Source of the DNA: Acidobacteriaceae bacterium
GTDB lineage: Bacteria > Acidobacteriota > Terriglobia > Terriglobales > Acidobacteriaceae
DNA length: 64,000 bases
Reading direction: 5' to 3'
Assembly: GCA_003165075.1 (NCBI GenBank)
Contig: PLSM01000119.1
Span: 41,027 to 105,026 of the forward strand
The translations under genes and the position numbers were made by a program. Position 1 is the stretch's first letter. Each line of letters begins with the position of its first letter. This document shows positions 17,021 to 24,524 of the stretch, one piece after another. Below the pieces are notes generated by a model. That model was given only the letters and a program-made list of their open reading frames with translations, had not been told where the DNA came from and made no database searches.

Positions 17021-18085
17021 ATGGGGAGAATCCGTTGCGCATTCGCCTTGGCCGTGGCGCTGGCGGTGGTGGCTGCGACGGCCCGAGCGCAGCAGGCGGC
17101 TCATCATTGGGCCATTGTGCTGCACGGCGGCGCGGGGGTGATTGAACGCGCCAATATGGACCCCAAGACCGAAGCGGTCTACCGTGCAGCGCTTACCGAG
17201 GCTATCGAAGCAGGAGCCAAGGTGCTCGACAAAGGCGGGTCGTCGCTCGACGCGGTGGAAGCAGCCATCCGCATACTAGAAGACGATCCGCATTTTAATG
17301 CGGGCCGTGGCGCGGTCTTTACCGCCGAGGGCAGGAACGAACTGGACTCGGCCATCATGGACGGCGCCACTTTGAAGGCGGGTGCGGTAGCCGGAGTGAC
17401 GCGTACCCGCCACCCCATCAGCCTGGCACGCGCTGTGATGGACAAGTCGCCACATGTGATGCTCATCGGCGCGGGCGCGGACAGCTTTGCCGCAGAAGTG
17501 GGACTGGAGCAGGTGGATCCCAGCTTCTTCTTCACCGAGCGTCAATGGCAGGCGCTGGTGAGGCAACTCAAGAAAGAGGGCAGGCCGATTCCGCCGCGTC
17601 CGGCAGGTGCGCCACCGGAGCCGGTGGTTCCGGTAGCTGCAATGGAGCCGCCCGACACGCACAAATGGGGCACGGTGGGTGTGGTGGCACTGGACAAGCA
17701 GGGCAATATTGCCGCCGGCACCTCGACCGGTGGGGTGGGGGGTAAGCGCTGGGGACGGGTGGGCGACTCGCCCATCATCGGCGCCGGCACCTATGCGTCC
17801 AATCAGTCCTGCGCCGTCTCCGCTACCGGCACCGGTGAGTACTTCATTCGCTTGGGCGTGGCGCGAGAGGTCTGCAACCTGGTGTTGTTTAAGGGCATGC
17901 CGCTGCAGCAGGCCGCGGATGAGGTGATTCACAAGGAACTGGAGGCGTTGCACGGCGACGGCGGGATCATTGCAATCACTCCAGATGGGCAGATGGCCTG
18001 GAGCTACAACACGCCGGGTATGTTCCGGGCGCGGCAAGTGGAAGGCGGAAAGATAGAGGTGGGGATCTACCGCGACGAGCCGTAA
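17021..18085 (+). CDS. iaaA: Exported isoaspartyl peptidase/L-asparaginase (Ntn hydrolase)
   Basis: Type 2 asparaginase that autocleaves to expose a catalytic N-terminal Thr and removes isoaspartyl residues or hydrolyses asparagine. The cleavage Thr is T218 in HKWGTVGVVALD. Substrate-loop residues are in GGVGGKRWGRVGDSPIIGAG and TGTGEYFIRLGVAR. A signal peptide (MGRIRCAFALAVALAVVAAT, then ARA) directs export. The start at 17021 has GGGAGG 8 nt upstream; a GTG at 17000 is possible. A Pro-rich linker of about 20 residues lies before the cleavage site. It sits 27 bp after the SAM-hydrolase gene, probably in one operon. Confidence 0.92.
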   Translation: MGRIRCAFALAVALAVVAATARAQQAAHHWAIVLHGGAGVIERANMDPKTEAVYRAALTEAIEAGAKVLDKGGSSLDAVEAAIRILEDDPHFNAGRGAVFTAEGRNELDSAIMDGATLKAGAVAGVTRTRHPISLARAVMDKSPHVMLIGAGADSFAAEVGLEQVDPSFFFTERQWQALVRQLKKEGRPIPPRPAGAPPEPVVPVAAMEPPDTHKWGTVGVVALDKQGNIAAGTSTGGVGGKRWGRVGDSPIIGAGTYASNQSCAVSATGTGEYFIRLGVAREVCNLVLFKGMPLQQAADEVIHKELEALHGDGGIIAITPDGQMAWSYNTPGMFRARQVEGGKIEVGIYRDEP

Positions 18086-18199
18086 TTGCAGCGTCAGGCC
18101 TTCATCTGTGGCATTCAAAGAGCGTGCCGCGCAACCAGTCGGCGGAGTTCAACCGGCGGGTTGCCGCGGGAGAGGCCAGTCAGCGACAGAAGAACGAAG

Positions 18200-18772
18200 C
18201 TATCGAATCACTTCGAACTTATCCCAGGACAAATTGCACACGGGGCAGCGCTCATGCTCCTCCTCGGTTTCCGAGGTGTAGCCGCACACTGCGCACACGT
18301 AGAAGTCGCGCGCCGTCGCCGCCCAGGAATCCTTCATCCCGGCTCCGACCAGGGCGATGACTTCGGCATAGAGGCGGGCGTGCGTCTTTTCGGCCTCCAT
18401 TGCCCAGGTAAAGGTGCGGAGGGCAGCAGCATTCTTTCCCGCGGCCTTAATGAAGTCGGGGTACATAGTGTTGACTTCATACTGTTCACCAGCCAAAGCG
18501 GCCCTCAGGTTTTCAAGGGTGGATTTGACTTCGACCGGATGAATTTCGCACTTTGCCTCGCCACCCAGCTGCTTGATGACGCGGGCGTGATTGGTGGCGT
18601 GAATCTGTTCGGCACGTCCGGCGGCGCGGAAGAGACTGGCTGCTCCGTGCCAGCCGTCTGCATCGGCCTTGACGGCAAAGGCGGTGTATTTGGCGTGCGC
18701 GTTCGACTCGCCTTCATAGGCTGCCAGCAGGTTCTCAATGTTTATTGCGTTTTCCGAAGCGACTTCTAACAT
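18200..18772 (-). CDS. Rubrerythrin
   Basis: A 190-aa non-haem di-iron peroxidase for oxidative-stress defence. The N-terminal ferritin-like bundle carries iron-ligand helices (ENLLAAYEGESNAHAKY, RAEQIHATNH, GEQYEVNTMY, EAEKTHARLYAEV). The C-terminal rubredoxin-like module has two CxxC knuckles (YVCAVCGYT and RCPVCNLSW). The start MLEVASENAINIEN has GGGGAGAG upstream; a longer frame begins at 18799. It stands alone. The convergent gene before it ends 114 bp away with nothing recognisable in between. Confidence 0.94.
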   Translation of the reverse strand: MLEVASENAINIENLLAAYEGESNAHAKYTAFAVKADADGWHGAASLFRAAGRAEQIHATNHARVIKQLGGEAKCEIHPVEVKSTLENLRAALAGEQYEVNTMYPDFIKAAGKNAAALRTFTWAMEAEKTHARLYAEVIALVGAGMKDSWAATARDFYVCAVCGYTSETEEEHERCPVCNLSWDKFEVIR

Positions 18773-18841
18773 CGATTTCTCTCCCCAAGCTCGGTTCAAA
18801 GCCTACAAGTGACGCAGCCATAATGCTGTGACGACCGCTAC

Positions 18842-18870
18842 AAATAAAAGGCCATCCGCGAAGGATGGCC
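18842..18870 (-). terminator. Intrinsic terminator after the S41 protease gene
   Basis: Stem GGCCATCC (18850-18857) with GGATGGCC (18863-18870) and a 5-nt loop. On the minus strand it is followed by TTTTATTTG. It lies 36 bp past the stop at 18907. Confidence 0.8.
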
Positions 18871-18906
18871 CATATTCAGAACAGGGATTAGGTTTAACGT
18901 GCCTCT

Positions 18907-20538
18907 CTAAGGCTGAACAGGTACGCCTTCAACTCCAGTGTTGCGCGCCTGCGCTTTCTGTGCCAGCACCTTATGGGCGGTGTCCTCTAGCGCCTGGGCC
19001 TCTGGCAGGAACGTGAGCGCCTTCTGGATCATTGGATCCCAGTCGGCCAGCACCCGCAAGCCCTGCAATTGCCCAAACTGGCTGGTGACAATGTATTCCT
19101 TGATGCTGACTCTTAGCCAGTCCATCGCTCCATTCAATTCGGTCTCATTCCAGGGAATGCTCTGGCTGGTCAGGTAGTCCTTGAAATCTTTGATCACCGC
19201 ATCGTCCACCTGGAAGTTTTTGTCCACGGTGCGGTTGGCCAGGTAGTGCGCGGCATAGTGGAAGAACACCGAGCGATAGATCAACTCATCCTGGAAGTCA
19301 CTACTCTTGGGGCTATCGATCTTCTCGTCCGGCGTGATGCCGCCGCCGCCGTAGACTGTGCGGCCCCCGTCGGTGAACTTAACCTCGCGGTTGGTCGAGT
19401 TGGAGGGCAGGGCGCCGGCATGGTTGTAGTAATAGTCGTAGAGCGAAATACCTTCGTAGTTACGCTGAATGAGCCGGCCGGAGGGCGTGTAGTAGTGATA
19501 AGTAGTGAGGGCCAGACCGGTGTTCTCACTGAGCCTGTAGACGGTCTGAACCAGTCCCTTGCCAAAGGTGGTTTCGCCCACAATCAGGGCTCGGTCGTGG
19601 TCCTGCAGCGCGCCGCTCACAATCTCCGCTGCTGAGGCCGTGTCACGGCTCACCAGCACTACGATGGGAAAGGTCTTGCCGCCGTTTCCCTTGTTGGCCG
19701 TATACACCTGATCGGGAAACGCGCGCCCGCGCTGGGAAACGATGGTCTGGCCTTTGCTGAGCAGGTGGTCGCAGACCTCTACCGCCTGACTGAGCAGGCC
19801 GCCCGGGTTGCGGCGTAGATCCAGGATCAACCCCTTGGGGTTGCCAAAGCCATCGATTGCATCGTTGACCTCTTGTGCGGTGGTCTCCTGGAACTGGGTG
19901 AGGTGGATGTAGCCGACGCCGGGTCGAATCTCGTAGGAAAGATCCACGGAAGGGTGGGGAATCTCGTCGCGAATCAGGTCGAAGACTAGGGGCTTGGACT
20001 GGCCCTCGCGGATCGTCGCTACCTGAACATGAGTGCCCTTGGGACCTTTCAATGACTTGGCCACAAGGTCTGAGGTCATGCCGTCGGTTGACTTACCGTC
20101 GATGGCGGAGATGATATCGCCGGGTCGGATGCCGGCCCGGAACGAGGGCGTGTTCTCGTAGGGCGTAATGACGTAGACCTTCTTGTTCTGCTCCTGGATG
20201 ACCATGCCCACGCCGTAATAGTGGCCGCGCTGGTCCTCCTGCATTTTCGCGTAGGCCTTGGGGTCGTAGAAGTTGGAGTGCGGGTCCAGCACTCGCAGCA
20301 TGCCGGGGATGGCCCCGTCATAAATGGCCGTGTCGGCCCGGTCGCCGGTAATAGGCTCGGCATAGTTCTCTTCTACCTGTGCATACACGTCGGTGAACGA
20401 CTTCAGGCTGTCGCGGATTTGGCTTTCATCCTGGGACGACTGCGCTCCGACCTTGCGTTGCAGAATGCTGCCCACAACGGCGCATACAGCAAAAAAGAGA
20501 ACTAGTGAAAATATGGCCCTGCGGGTGCGGGGAGTCAT
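18907..20538 (-). CDS. ctpA: S41 family C-terminal processing peptidase
   Basis: A 543-aa periplasmic serine protease that trims C-termini of exported proteins. It opens with an N-terminal anchor (about 8-28, AIFSLVLFFAVCAVVGSIL). A cap segment with YAQVEENYAEPITGD follows, then a PDZ domain (about 100-190, with GVGMVIQEQ and AGIRPGDIISAIDG). The S41 core has LILDLRRNPGGLLSQAVEV, the catalytic Ser in SRDTASAAEIVSGAL and the Lys in ETTFGKGLVQTVY. A C-terminal helical extension of about 140 residues ends in a Gln/Ala-rich tail. The Ser/Lys dyad is intact. It is a monocistronic unit with a clear terminator, divergent from the SurA-like gene. Confidence 0.93.
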   Translation of the reverse strand: MTPRTRRAIFSLVLFFAVCAVVGSILQRKVGAQSSQDESQIRDSLKSFTDVYAQVEENYAEPITGDRADTAIYDGAIPGMLRVLDPHSNFYDPKAYAKMQEDQRGHYYGVGMVIQEQNKKVYVITPYENTPSFRAGIRPGDIISAIDGKSTDGMTSDLVAKSLKGPKGTHVQVATIREGQSKPLVFDLIRDEIPHPSVDLSYEIRPGVGYIHLTQFQETTAQEVNDAIDGFGNPKGLILDLRRNPGGLLSQAVEVCDHLLSKGQTIVSQRGRAFPDQVYTANKGNGGKTFPIVVLVSRDTASAAEIVSGALQDHDRALIVGETTFGKGLVQTVYRLSENTGLALTTYHYYTPSGRLIQRNYEGISLYDYYYNHAGALPSNSTNREVKFTDGGRTVYGGGGITPDEKIDSPKSSDFQDELIYRSVFFHYAAHYLANRTVDKNFQVDDAVIKDFKDYLTSQSIPWNETELNGAMDWLRVSIKEYIVTSQFGQLQGLRVLADWDPMIQKALTFLPEAQALEDTAHKVLAQKAQARNTGVEGVPVQP

Positions 20539-20830
20539 AAACTTGGGGAACCTCCGGACGGCGGGTGCGGTAAGCGTCGTAATGGGGCCTCGCAGGGCTG
20601 TCTCAGGCTAAAGTATACCATTGGCATATTGGACTCTCTTCGCCGCCGTTCCGGTAGCCAGAGGTCGCCAGCAAGCATCGGTTGCCCCTTGCAGCAGCGG
20701 TTTCTCACCCTATTCCGCTTCCTCGATTCACGGCAATTCCCTCTCCGAATCGCATTCCTGCTCTCCTGGCATTTACAATGACGTCTATGCCTCAGGTGGA
20801 GAACAATTGCCGCCTGAGTTGCGCCGACCT

Positions 20831-22579
20831 ATGACCCTGAGAATCCTTCGCACTCCCGCGGCTTTCGTGTTTGGCACGGTGCTGCTTGCAAGTTCTGTCC
20901 TGGCGCAAACGCGCGCCACCGCGCCCGAGAGTCCCTACGGTGGCACCACGGTTGAGGACATCATCGCCCGCATCAACGACCAGGTCATCACCCGGACGGA
21001 CTATGACCGCGCCATGAAGGACCTTGACCAGGAAAAGCGCCAGCAGGGCACCAGCATGCAGGAGATGTCAGAGGCGCACAAGGACTTGCTGCGCAACCTC
21101 ATCGACCAGCAGCTCTGGCTCTCCAAGGGCAAGGAACTGGGCATTACAGGCGAAACCGAGCTGGTGACCCGCCTGAACGAGATCCGCAAGCAGTACAACA
21201 TGGCCACCTTGGAAGACCTGGAAAAGGCCGCCCAGGAACAGGGCGTCTCCTATGAGGACTTCAAAGCCAATATCCGCAACGGCATCATCACCCAGGATGT
21301 GATGCGCGAGGAGGTAGGCCGGAGGGTTTCCATTACGCCTGGCGAGGTGCAACGCTACTTCGAGGAGCACAAGCAGGAGTACACGCAGCAGGAGAGCGTG
21401 CGGCTGGCCGAGATTCTTGTCTCCACTAGCGCTGCTGCACCATCGGCCACTGCTTCGGGCTCGCAGCCGGACGACCCACAGAAACTGGCCGAAGCCAAGG
21501 CCAAGGCGGACGATATCGAAGCCAGGCTCCACTCGGGCGGCGATTTTAGCCAGTTGGCGAAGAGCTTCAGCGACGGTTCTACTGCGGCCGAAGGCGGTGA
21601 TCTTGGCCAGTATCGCCGCGGAGCCTTGCCCAAAGTGCTGGAAGATCAAACCTTTGGGCTCAAGGCCGGAGAGTATACGGCGCCAATTCGCACCAAGCAG
21701 GGTTATGTGATTCTTAAGATGATCGAACACATTCCCGGCGGCATTCCTGAATTCAAAGATGTGGAACAGGATGTGGAGCAGGCCTACTACACCAGCAAGA
21801 TGGAGCCGGCCATGCGCGACTACCTGACCAAGATGCGCGAGGACTCGTACCTGGAGATCAAGCCTGGCTTTGTGGATTCCGGCGCCAGCCCCAACAAGCG
21901 GGTTTTTCCAATCGCCTACTCCGCGTATACGCCGCCCTCGCCCAAGAAGAAGAAGAAGGTGGTTCGCACCCGTTTCCGTGAGACCACACACAGTTTCCGC
22001 CAGAAATCGCCGCAAGCCGCTTCTCAGGATGCGCAGGCAACAGCTCCGCCGCCGCAGCCGCAGAAGAAGGGCAAGAAGAATGCCAGCGGCACAGAAACGG
22101 CGTCGATGAAGCCGGGCAAGAAGGAGAAGATCCGCTTCGGCAAGGCGCCACAGGAGACGTTGCCCAAGGCGGCTTCAAGCCAGACCGAAGATGCGGGCGC
22201 AATGCCGCAGGTAGCCGCGAATACCGAGCCAGAGCCGGTGAATCCGCTGGAACCGGCCAAGCCTGAGAAGAAGACACGCTTCAGCGAGCGCGCCAAAGAG
22301 CCCAAACAGCCAAAAGCAAAGTCATTGCTGCAGAAGGATGCTTTAGCTCCCGCTGCGCCTGACGCCGCTGAGGTTGCCGACCGCCAAACGCAGGCCGCGC
22401 CGTTGGGCCTGGCAGGCGACACCGCTACCAAGAAGAAAAAGAAGTCCACGACCTCTGGCGACAAGACCCGACTGAGCGACAAGAACAAGAAACCGGCCGA
22501 AGAGACGCAGCAGCCCGCCCCAAGCGAAACACCATCGGCACCCGCGCCCCAGGCGCCGGCCCCGGCTCCTCAGCAGTAA
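20831..22579 (+). CDS. surA: SurA-like periplasmic peptidyl-prolyl isomerase with a long basic tail
   Basis: A 582-aa chaperone/isomerase for outer-membrane protein folding. A signal peptide (MTLRILRTPAAFVFGTVLLA) leads into a SurA-N helical domain (about 37-155; DIIARINDQVITRTDYDRAM). A parvulin domain follows (about 186-298; FSQLAKSFSDGSTAAEGGDL and GYVILKMIEH). From about residue 370 the protein changes into 210 residues of low-complexity Lys/Ala/Pro/Gln sequence. This tail has a recurring motif of lysines followed by TRF or IRF (KKVVRTRF, KEKIRFGK, KKTRFSER, DKTRLSDK). The second parvulin domain of E. coli SurA is absent. A TTG 24 bp upstream with GGTGGAG before it is an alternative start. 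The tail is probably disordered and may bind envelope polyanions or RNA; this is inference. Confidence 0.85.
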   Translation: MTLRILRTPAAFVFGTVLLASSVLAQTRATAPESPYGGTTVEDIIARINDQVITRTDYDRAMKDLDQEKRQQGTSMQEMSEAHKDLLRNLIDQQLWLSKGKELGITGETELVTRLNEIRKQYNMATLEDLEKAAQEQGVSYEDFKANIRNGIITQDVMREEVGRRVSITPGEVQRYFEEHKQEYTQQESVRLAEILVSTSAAAPSATASGSQPDDPQKLAEAKAKADDIEARLHSGGDFSQLAKSFSDGSTAAEGGDLGQYRRGALPKVLEDQTFGLKAGEYTAPIRTKQGYVILKMIEHIPGGIPEFKDVEQDVEQAYYTSKMEPAMRDYLTKMREDSYLEIKPGFVDSGASPNKRVFPIAYSAYTPPSPKKKKKVVRTRFRETTHSFRQKSPQAASQDAQATAPPPQPQKKGKKNASGTETASMKPGKKEKIRFGKAPQETLPKAASSQTEDAGAMPQVAANTEPEPVNPLEPAKPEKKTRFSERAKEPKQPKAKSLLQKDALAPAAPDAAEVADRQTQAAPLGLAGDTATKKKKKSTTSGDKTRLSDKNKKPAEETQQPAPSETPSAPAPQAPAPAPQQ

Positions 22580-22881
22580 GAGCTAAAACTCGTACACAAG
22601 GCCGCCGGACCTGGGATTTCACTCCCCGGTCCGGTTTGCTATTTGGTCTCAATTGGCGTTTTCGCTCCATCGCGAACCCTAAAATCGCCGAAAAAGACGT
22701 CAAAAAGGCCGCTTTTGTGTGCGAAAACCGGGTCTTCCGGTTACTGAAGAGGGTAATAATATACTTCATAAAACGACGCTTATCTGATCCGCCCCCCTTT
22801 TCGGTCCCCCTTGTCATACTATTGAGGGATATGCGACCGACGCCACGCAACCTATAGTCGGTTAGTGGGAAGGTTAGTCAG
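22580..22881. other. AT-rich intergenic region upstream of the Flp pilin gene
   Basis: 302 bp without a gene. It begins with the SurA terminator and then becomes distinctly AT-rich for this genome (22640-22860). It has A-tracts (AAAAAGACGTCAAAAAGG) and an AACCGG-5-CCGGTT inverted repeat near 22725. TTGTCA near 22810 and TATAGT near 22853 are promoter-like pieces but are too far apart to pair. Regulatory sequence for the pilin gene is the likely content. Confidence 0.4.
22605..22640 (+). terminator. Intrinsic terminator after the SurA-like gene
   Basis: Stem CCGGACC (22605-22611) with GGTCCGG (22628-22634) and a 16-nt loop, followed by TTTGCTATTT. It lies 26 bp past the stop. Confidence 0.7.
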
Positions 22882-23076
22882 ATGATCGGGATGTATAAGC
22901 TGCACATGAGGCTCCAAATCCTAATCGGCTCCGAAGAAGGTCAGGATTTGGTTGAATATGCATTGCTCATCGCTATGATCGCCTTCGGCGCTACCGCCGG
23001 CATGAAGAGCTTGGCCACGGGCCTTAACACCGCATTCAAGGGCATCAGCACCACCCTCGGCACCTACGTAACCTAG
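22882..23076 (+). CDS. flp: Flp/Fap-type (type IVb) pilin
   Basis: A 64-aa prepilin. The short leader (MIGMYKLHMRLQILIGSEEG) is followed by QDLVEYALLIAMIAFGATAG, the Flp hallmark with the processing-site Gly, the Glu-5 equivalent and the hydrophobic helix that packs into the Tad pilus. GGGAAGG is about 8 nt before the ATG; a second ATG three codons in is possible. No Tad secretion, TadV peptidase or other pilus gene is in the window, so this is an orphan pilin locus. A convergent 54-aa gene overlaps its stop by 4 bp. Confidence 0.9.
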   Translation: MIGMYKLHMRLQILIGSEEGQDLVEYALLIAMIAFGATAGMKSLATGLNTAFKGISTTLGTYVT

Positions 23077-23237
23077 TTTCCGGGTTTAGCTGGCCGTTGT
23101 ATGCCGTGCGTTCGCTGCCACTCCGCTTCCCGGCGCTGCATCTCCCCTTTCGAGACGGTGAACGCCTTGCGGACGGCGTTGTCGAAGCGTTCGGCTTCAG
23201 TCTTGCCGGGAACGGGAGGCGCAGGTAGTGGGTTCAT
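23073..23237 (-). CDS. 54-aa hydrophilic conserved-looking small protein
   Basis: A short ORF encoding MNPLPAPPVPGKTEAERFDN and then AVRKAFTVSKGEMQRREAEW, ending in a basic tail. The start is very well supported by TAGAGGAGAA directly before the ATG. The Pro-rich N-terminus followed by a TEAERFDNAVRKAFTVSK helix recurs, to my recollection, in small acidobacterial proteins annotated as hypothetical. Some small proteins of this pattern sit next to toxin genes, but no toxin is visible here. Its stop overlaps the Flp pilin stop tail-to-tail. I cannot assign a function. Confidence 0.7.
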   Translation of the reverse strand: MNPLPAPPVPGKTEAERFDNAVRKAFTVSKGEMQRREAEWQRTHGIQRPAKPGN

Positions 23238-23423
23238 TTCTCCTCTAGTGTACTGCCGGATGCGGGCGGCGCGCCCGGTGCAGTAGGTTGTTCAGCGCCT
23301 GGCGGGTGGGCCACCCGCCAAGAGCCAAACGCAGGGCTATGAAGAGACGTGTGAATCGCCATTATCCGGAACGATCTTTTGGGTTCTTTAAGGCAGAAGA
23401 TTGCCCCAACAAGAAGATACGAG

Positions 23424-24446
23424 TCATGAGGCGGACGTGCGATCAATTTTCCTCGGTGAAGTTATTCGAACGCGTTCGCTGGTCCCGGACTCCTTTTCGA
23501 GAGCGATCAGCCGTTGCGCTGTATTGCGGTCGGTGATCAGCACGTGAATCCATCCGCCCTTGAGCACTGCCAGAATTGCTGGAATCTTCTGCGCTCCGCC
23601 GGCGATCCCCACAACCCGGCGGGCGCGCTTAAGAGTGGCTAGATCGATACCGATGACGCGGCGCATCAGCGGAGAGTCGATCGGCGCGCCGTCCTTGTTG
23701 ATGAATTGAAAGCAGATGTCACCCACGGCGCCCTGGTGGCTTAGCTCCTCCCGCTCTTGCAAGGAGAAGATGTTTCCGCTGCTCGCAAGAAGACTCGAAG
23801 GCTCAAGCGATCCAATGCCAACAAGGGCCACATCCAATTTCTTAAACAGTTTGGATGCTTCTTTGACCGCGGGGTCGCGCACCAGCACAGCCCTTGCCTC
23901 GGCGGAGCCAACCACTCCGGGCGCCTGAAGCAGAACTGGAGATGCACCGATAAGGCCGGCCATCCTCTGGGCGAGGAGCGTGGCCTGGTATTGCGTGCTG
24001 GCGTTCCCGACACCGCCGAGAATCTGTACTACCTTGCCCCCGTGGCCGCAATCGCTCGGATGCAGAGTCTCCACCATTGCAAACAACGACCGGCTCCAGG
24101 AGGATATGCCAATCACCATGTTCTGCTTGACGGTTGTCTCGACATAATAAGCAGCGGCGGCGCCGAGGTCGCGAACGATCCTCTCTTCGCCGCCGTCCGA
24201 GTCGATGACTACGGATTGCTTGAGCTGAAACATGGCTTCAAGCGCATCTTCCAAGTCAGGGAAAGATCCGGCAGGAGTAGCCACGCTGATGCGGACGATG
24301 TCAGCTTGCCGCGCGCGCTTGAGAAGACGCGACACTTTGGATTGGTGAATATTGAGTCTCTCGGTAATCTCCTGCTGACGAATTCCCTGGTCGTAGTACA
24401 TCCTTGCGACCTTGGCCATCAGCCTCAACTCTTCCAATCGCGACAT
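23424..24446 (-). CDS. SorC/DeoR-type sugar-binding transcriptional regulator
   Basis: A 340-aa regulator. The N-terminal helix-turn-helix is at about 8-50 (YYDQGIRQQEITERLNIHQSKVSRLLKRA). The SorC effector domain (about 60-315) resembles sugar-phosphate isomerases and contains VIGISSWSRSLFAMVE, VVQILGGVGN and VVGIAGGAQKIPAILAVLKGG. Such proteins sense a phosphorylated sugar of the pathway they control. It is the last gene of the ABC transporter/transketolase operon, 78 bp after the isomerase gene. The ATG at 24446 has GGGAGAG about 8-10 nt upstream; a GTG three codons earlier is less likely. It probably acts at the operon promoter near 32.95 kb. Confidence 0.92.
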   Translation of the reverse strand: MSRLEELRLMAKVARMYYDQGIRQQEITERLNIHQSKVSRLLKRARQADIVRISVATPAGSFPDLEDALEAMFQLKQSVVIDSDGGEERIVRDLGAAAAYYVETTVKQNMVIGISSWSRSLFAMVETLHPSDCGHGGKVVQILGGVGNASTQYQATLLAQRMAGLIGASPVLLQAPGVVGSAEARAVLVRDPAVKEASKLFKKLDVALVGIGSLEPSSLLASSGNIFSLQEREELSHQGAVGDICFQFINKDGAPIDSPLMRRVIGIDLATLKRARRVVGIAGGAQKIPAILAVLKGGWIHVLITDRNTAQRLIALEKESGTSERVRITSPRKIDRTSAS

Positions 24447-24524
24447 GCAGAACACTCTCCCGACCCCTGATGCGCTCGAAGCTTCGCTGCAGCGGCAAGC
24501 GCGCCGCTGCGGAATGGAAAGCGG

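Noticed and set aside
23234-23446. A 70-codon minus-strand frame whose stop overlaps the start of the 54-aa gene
   Set aside because: No ribosome binding site, no recognisable pattern, odd composition; the ATGA overlap is probably chance.
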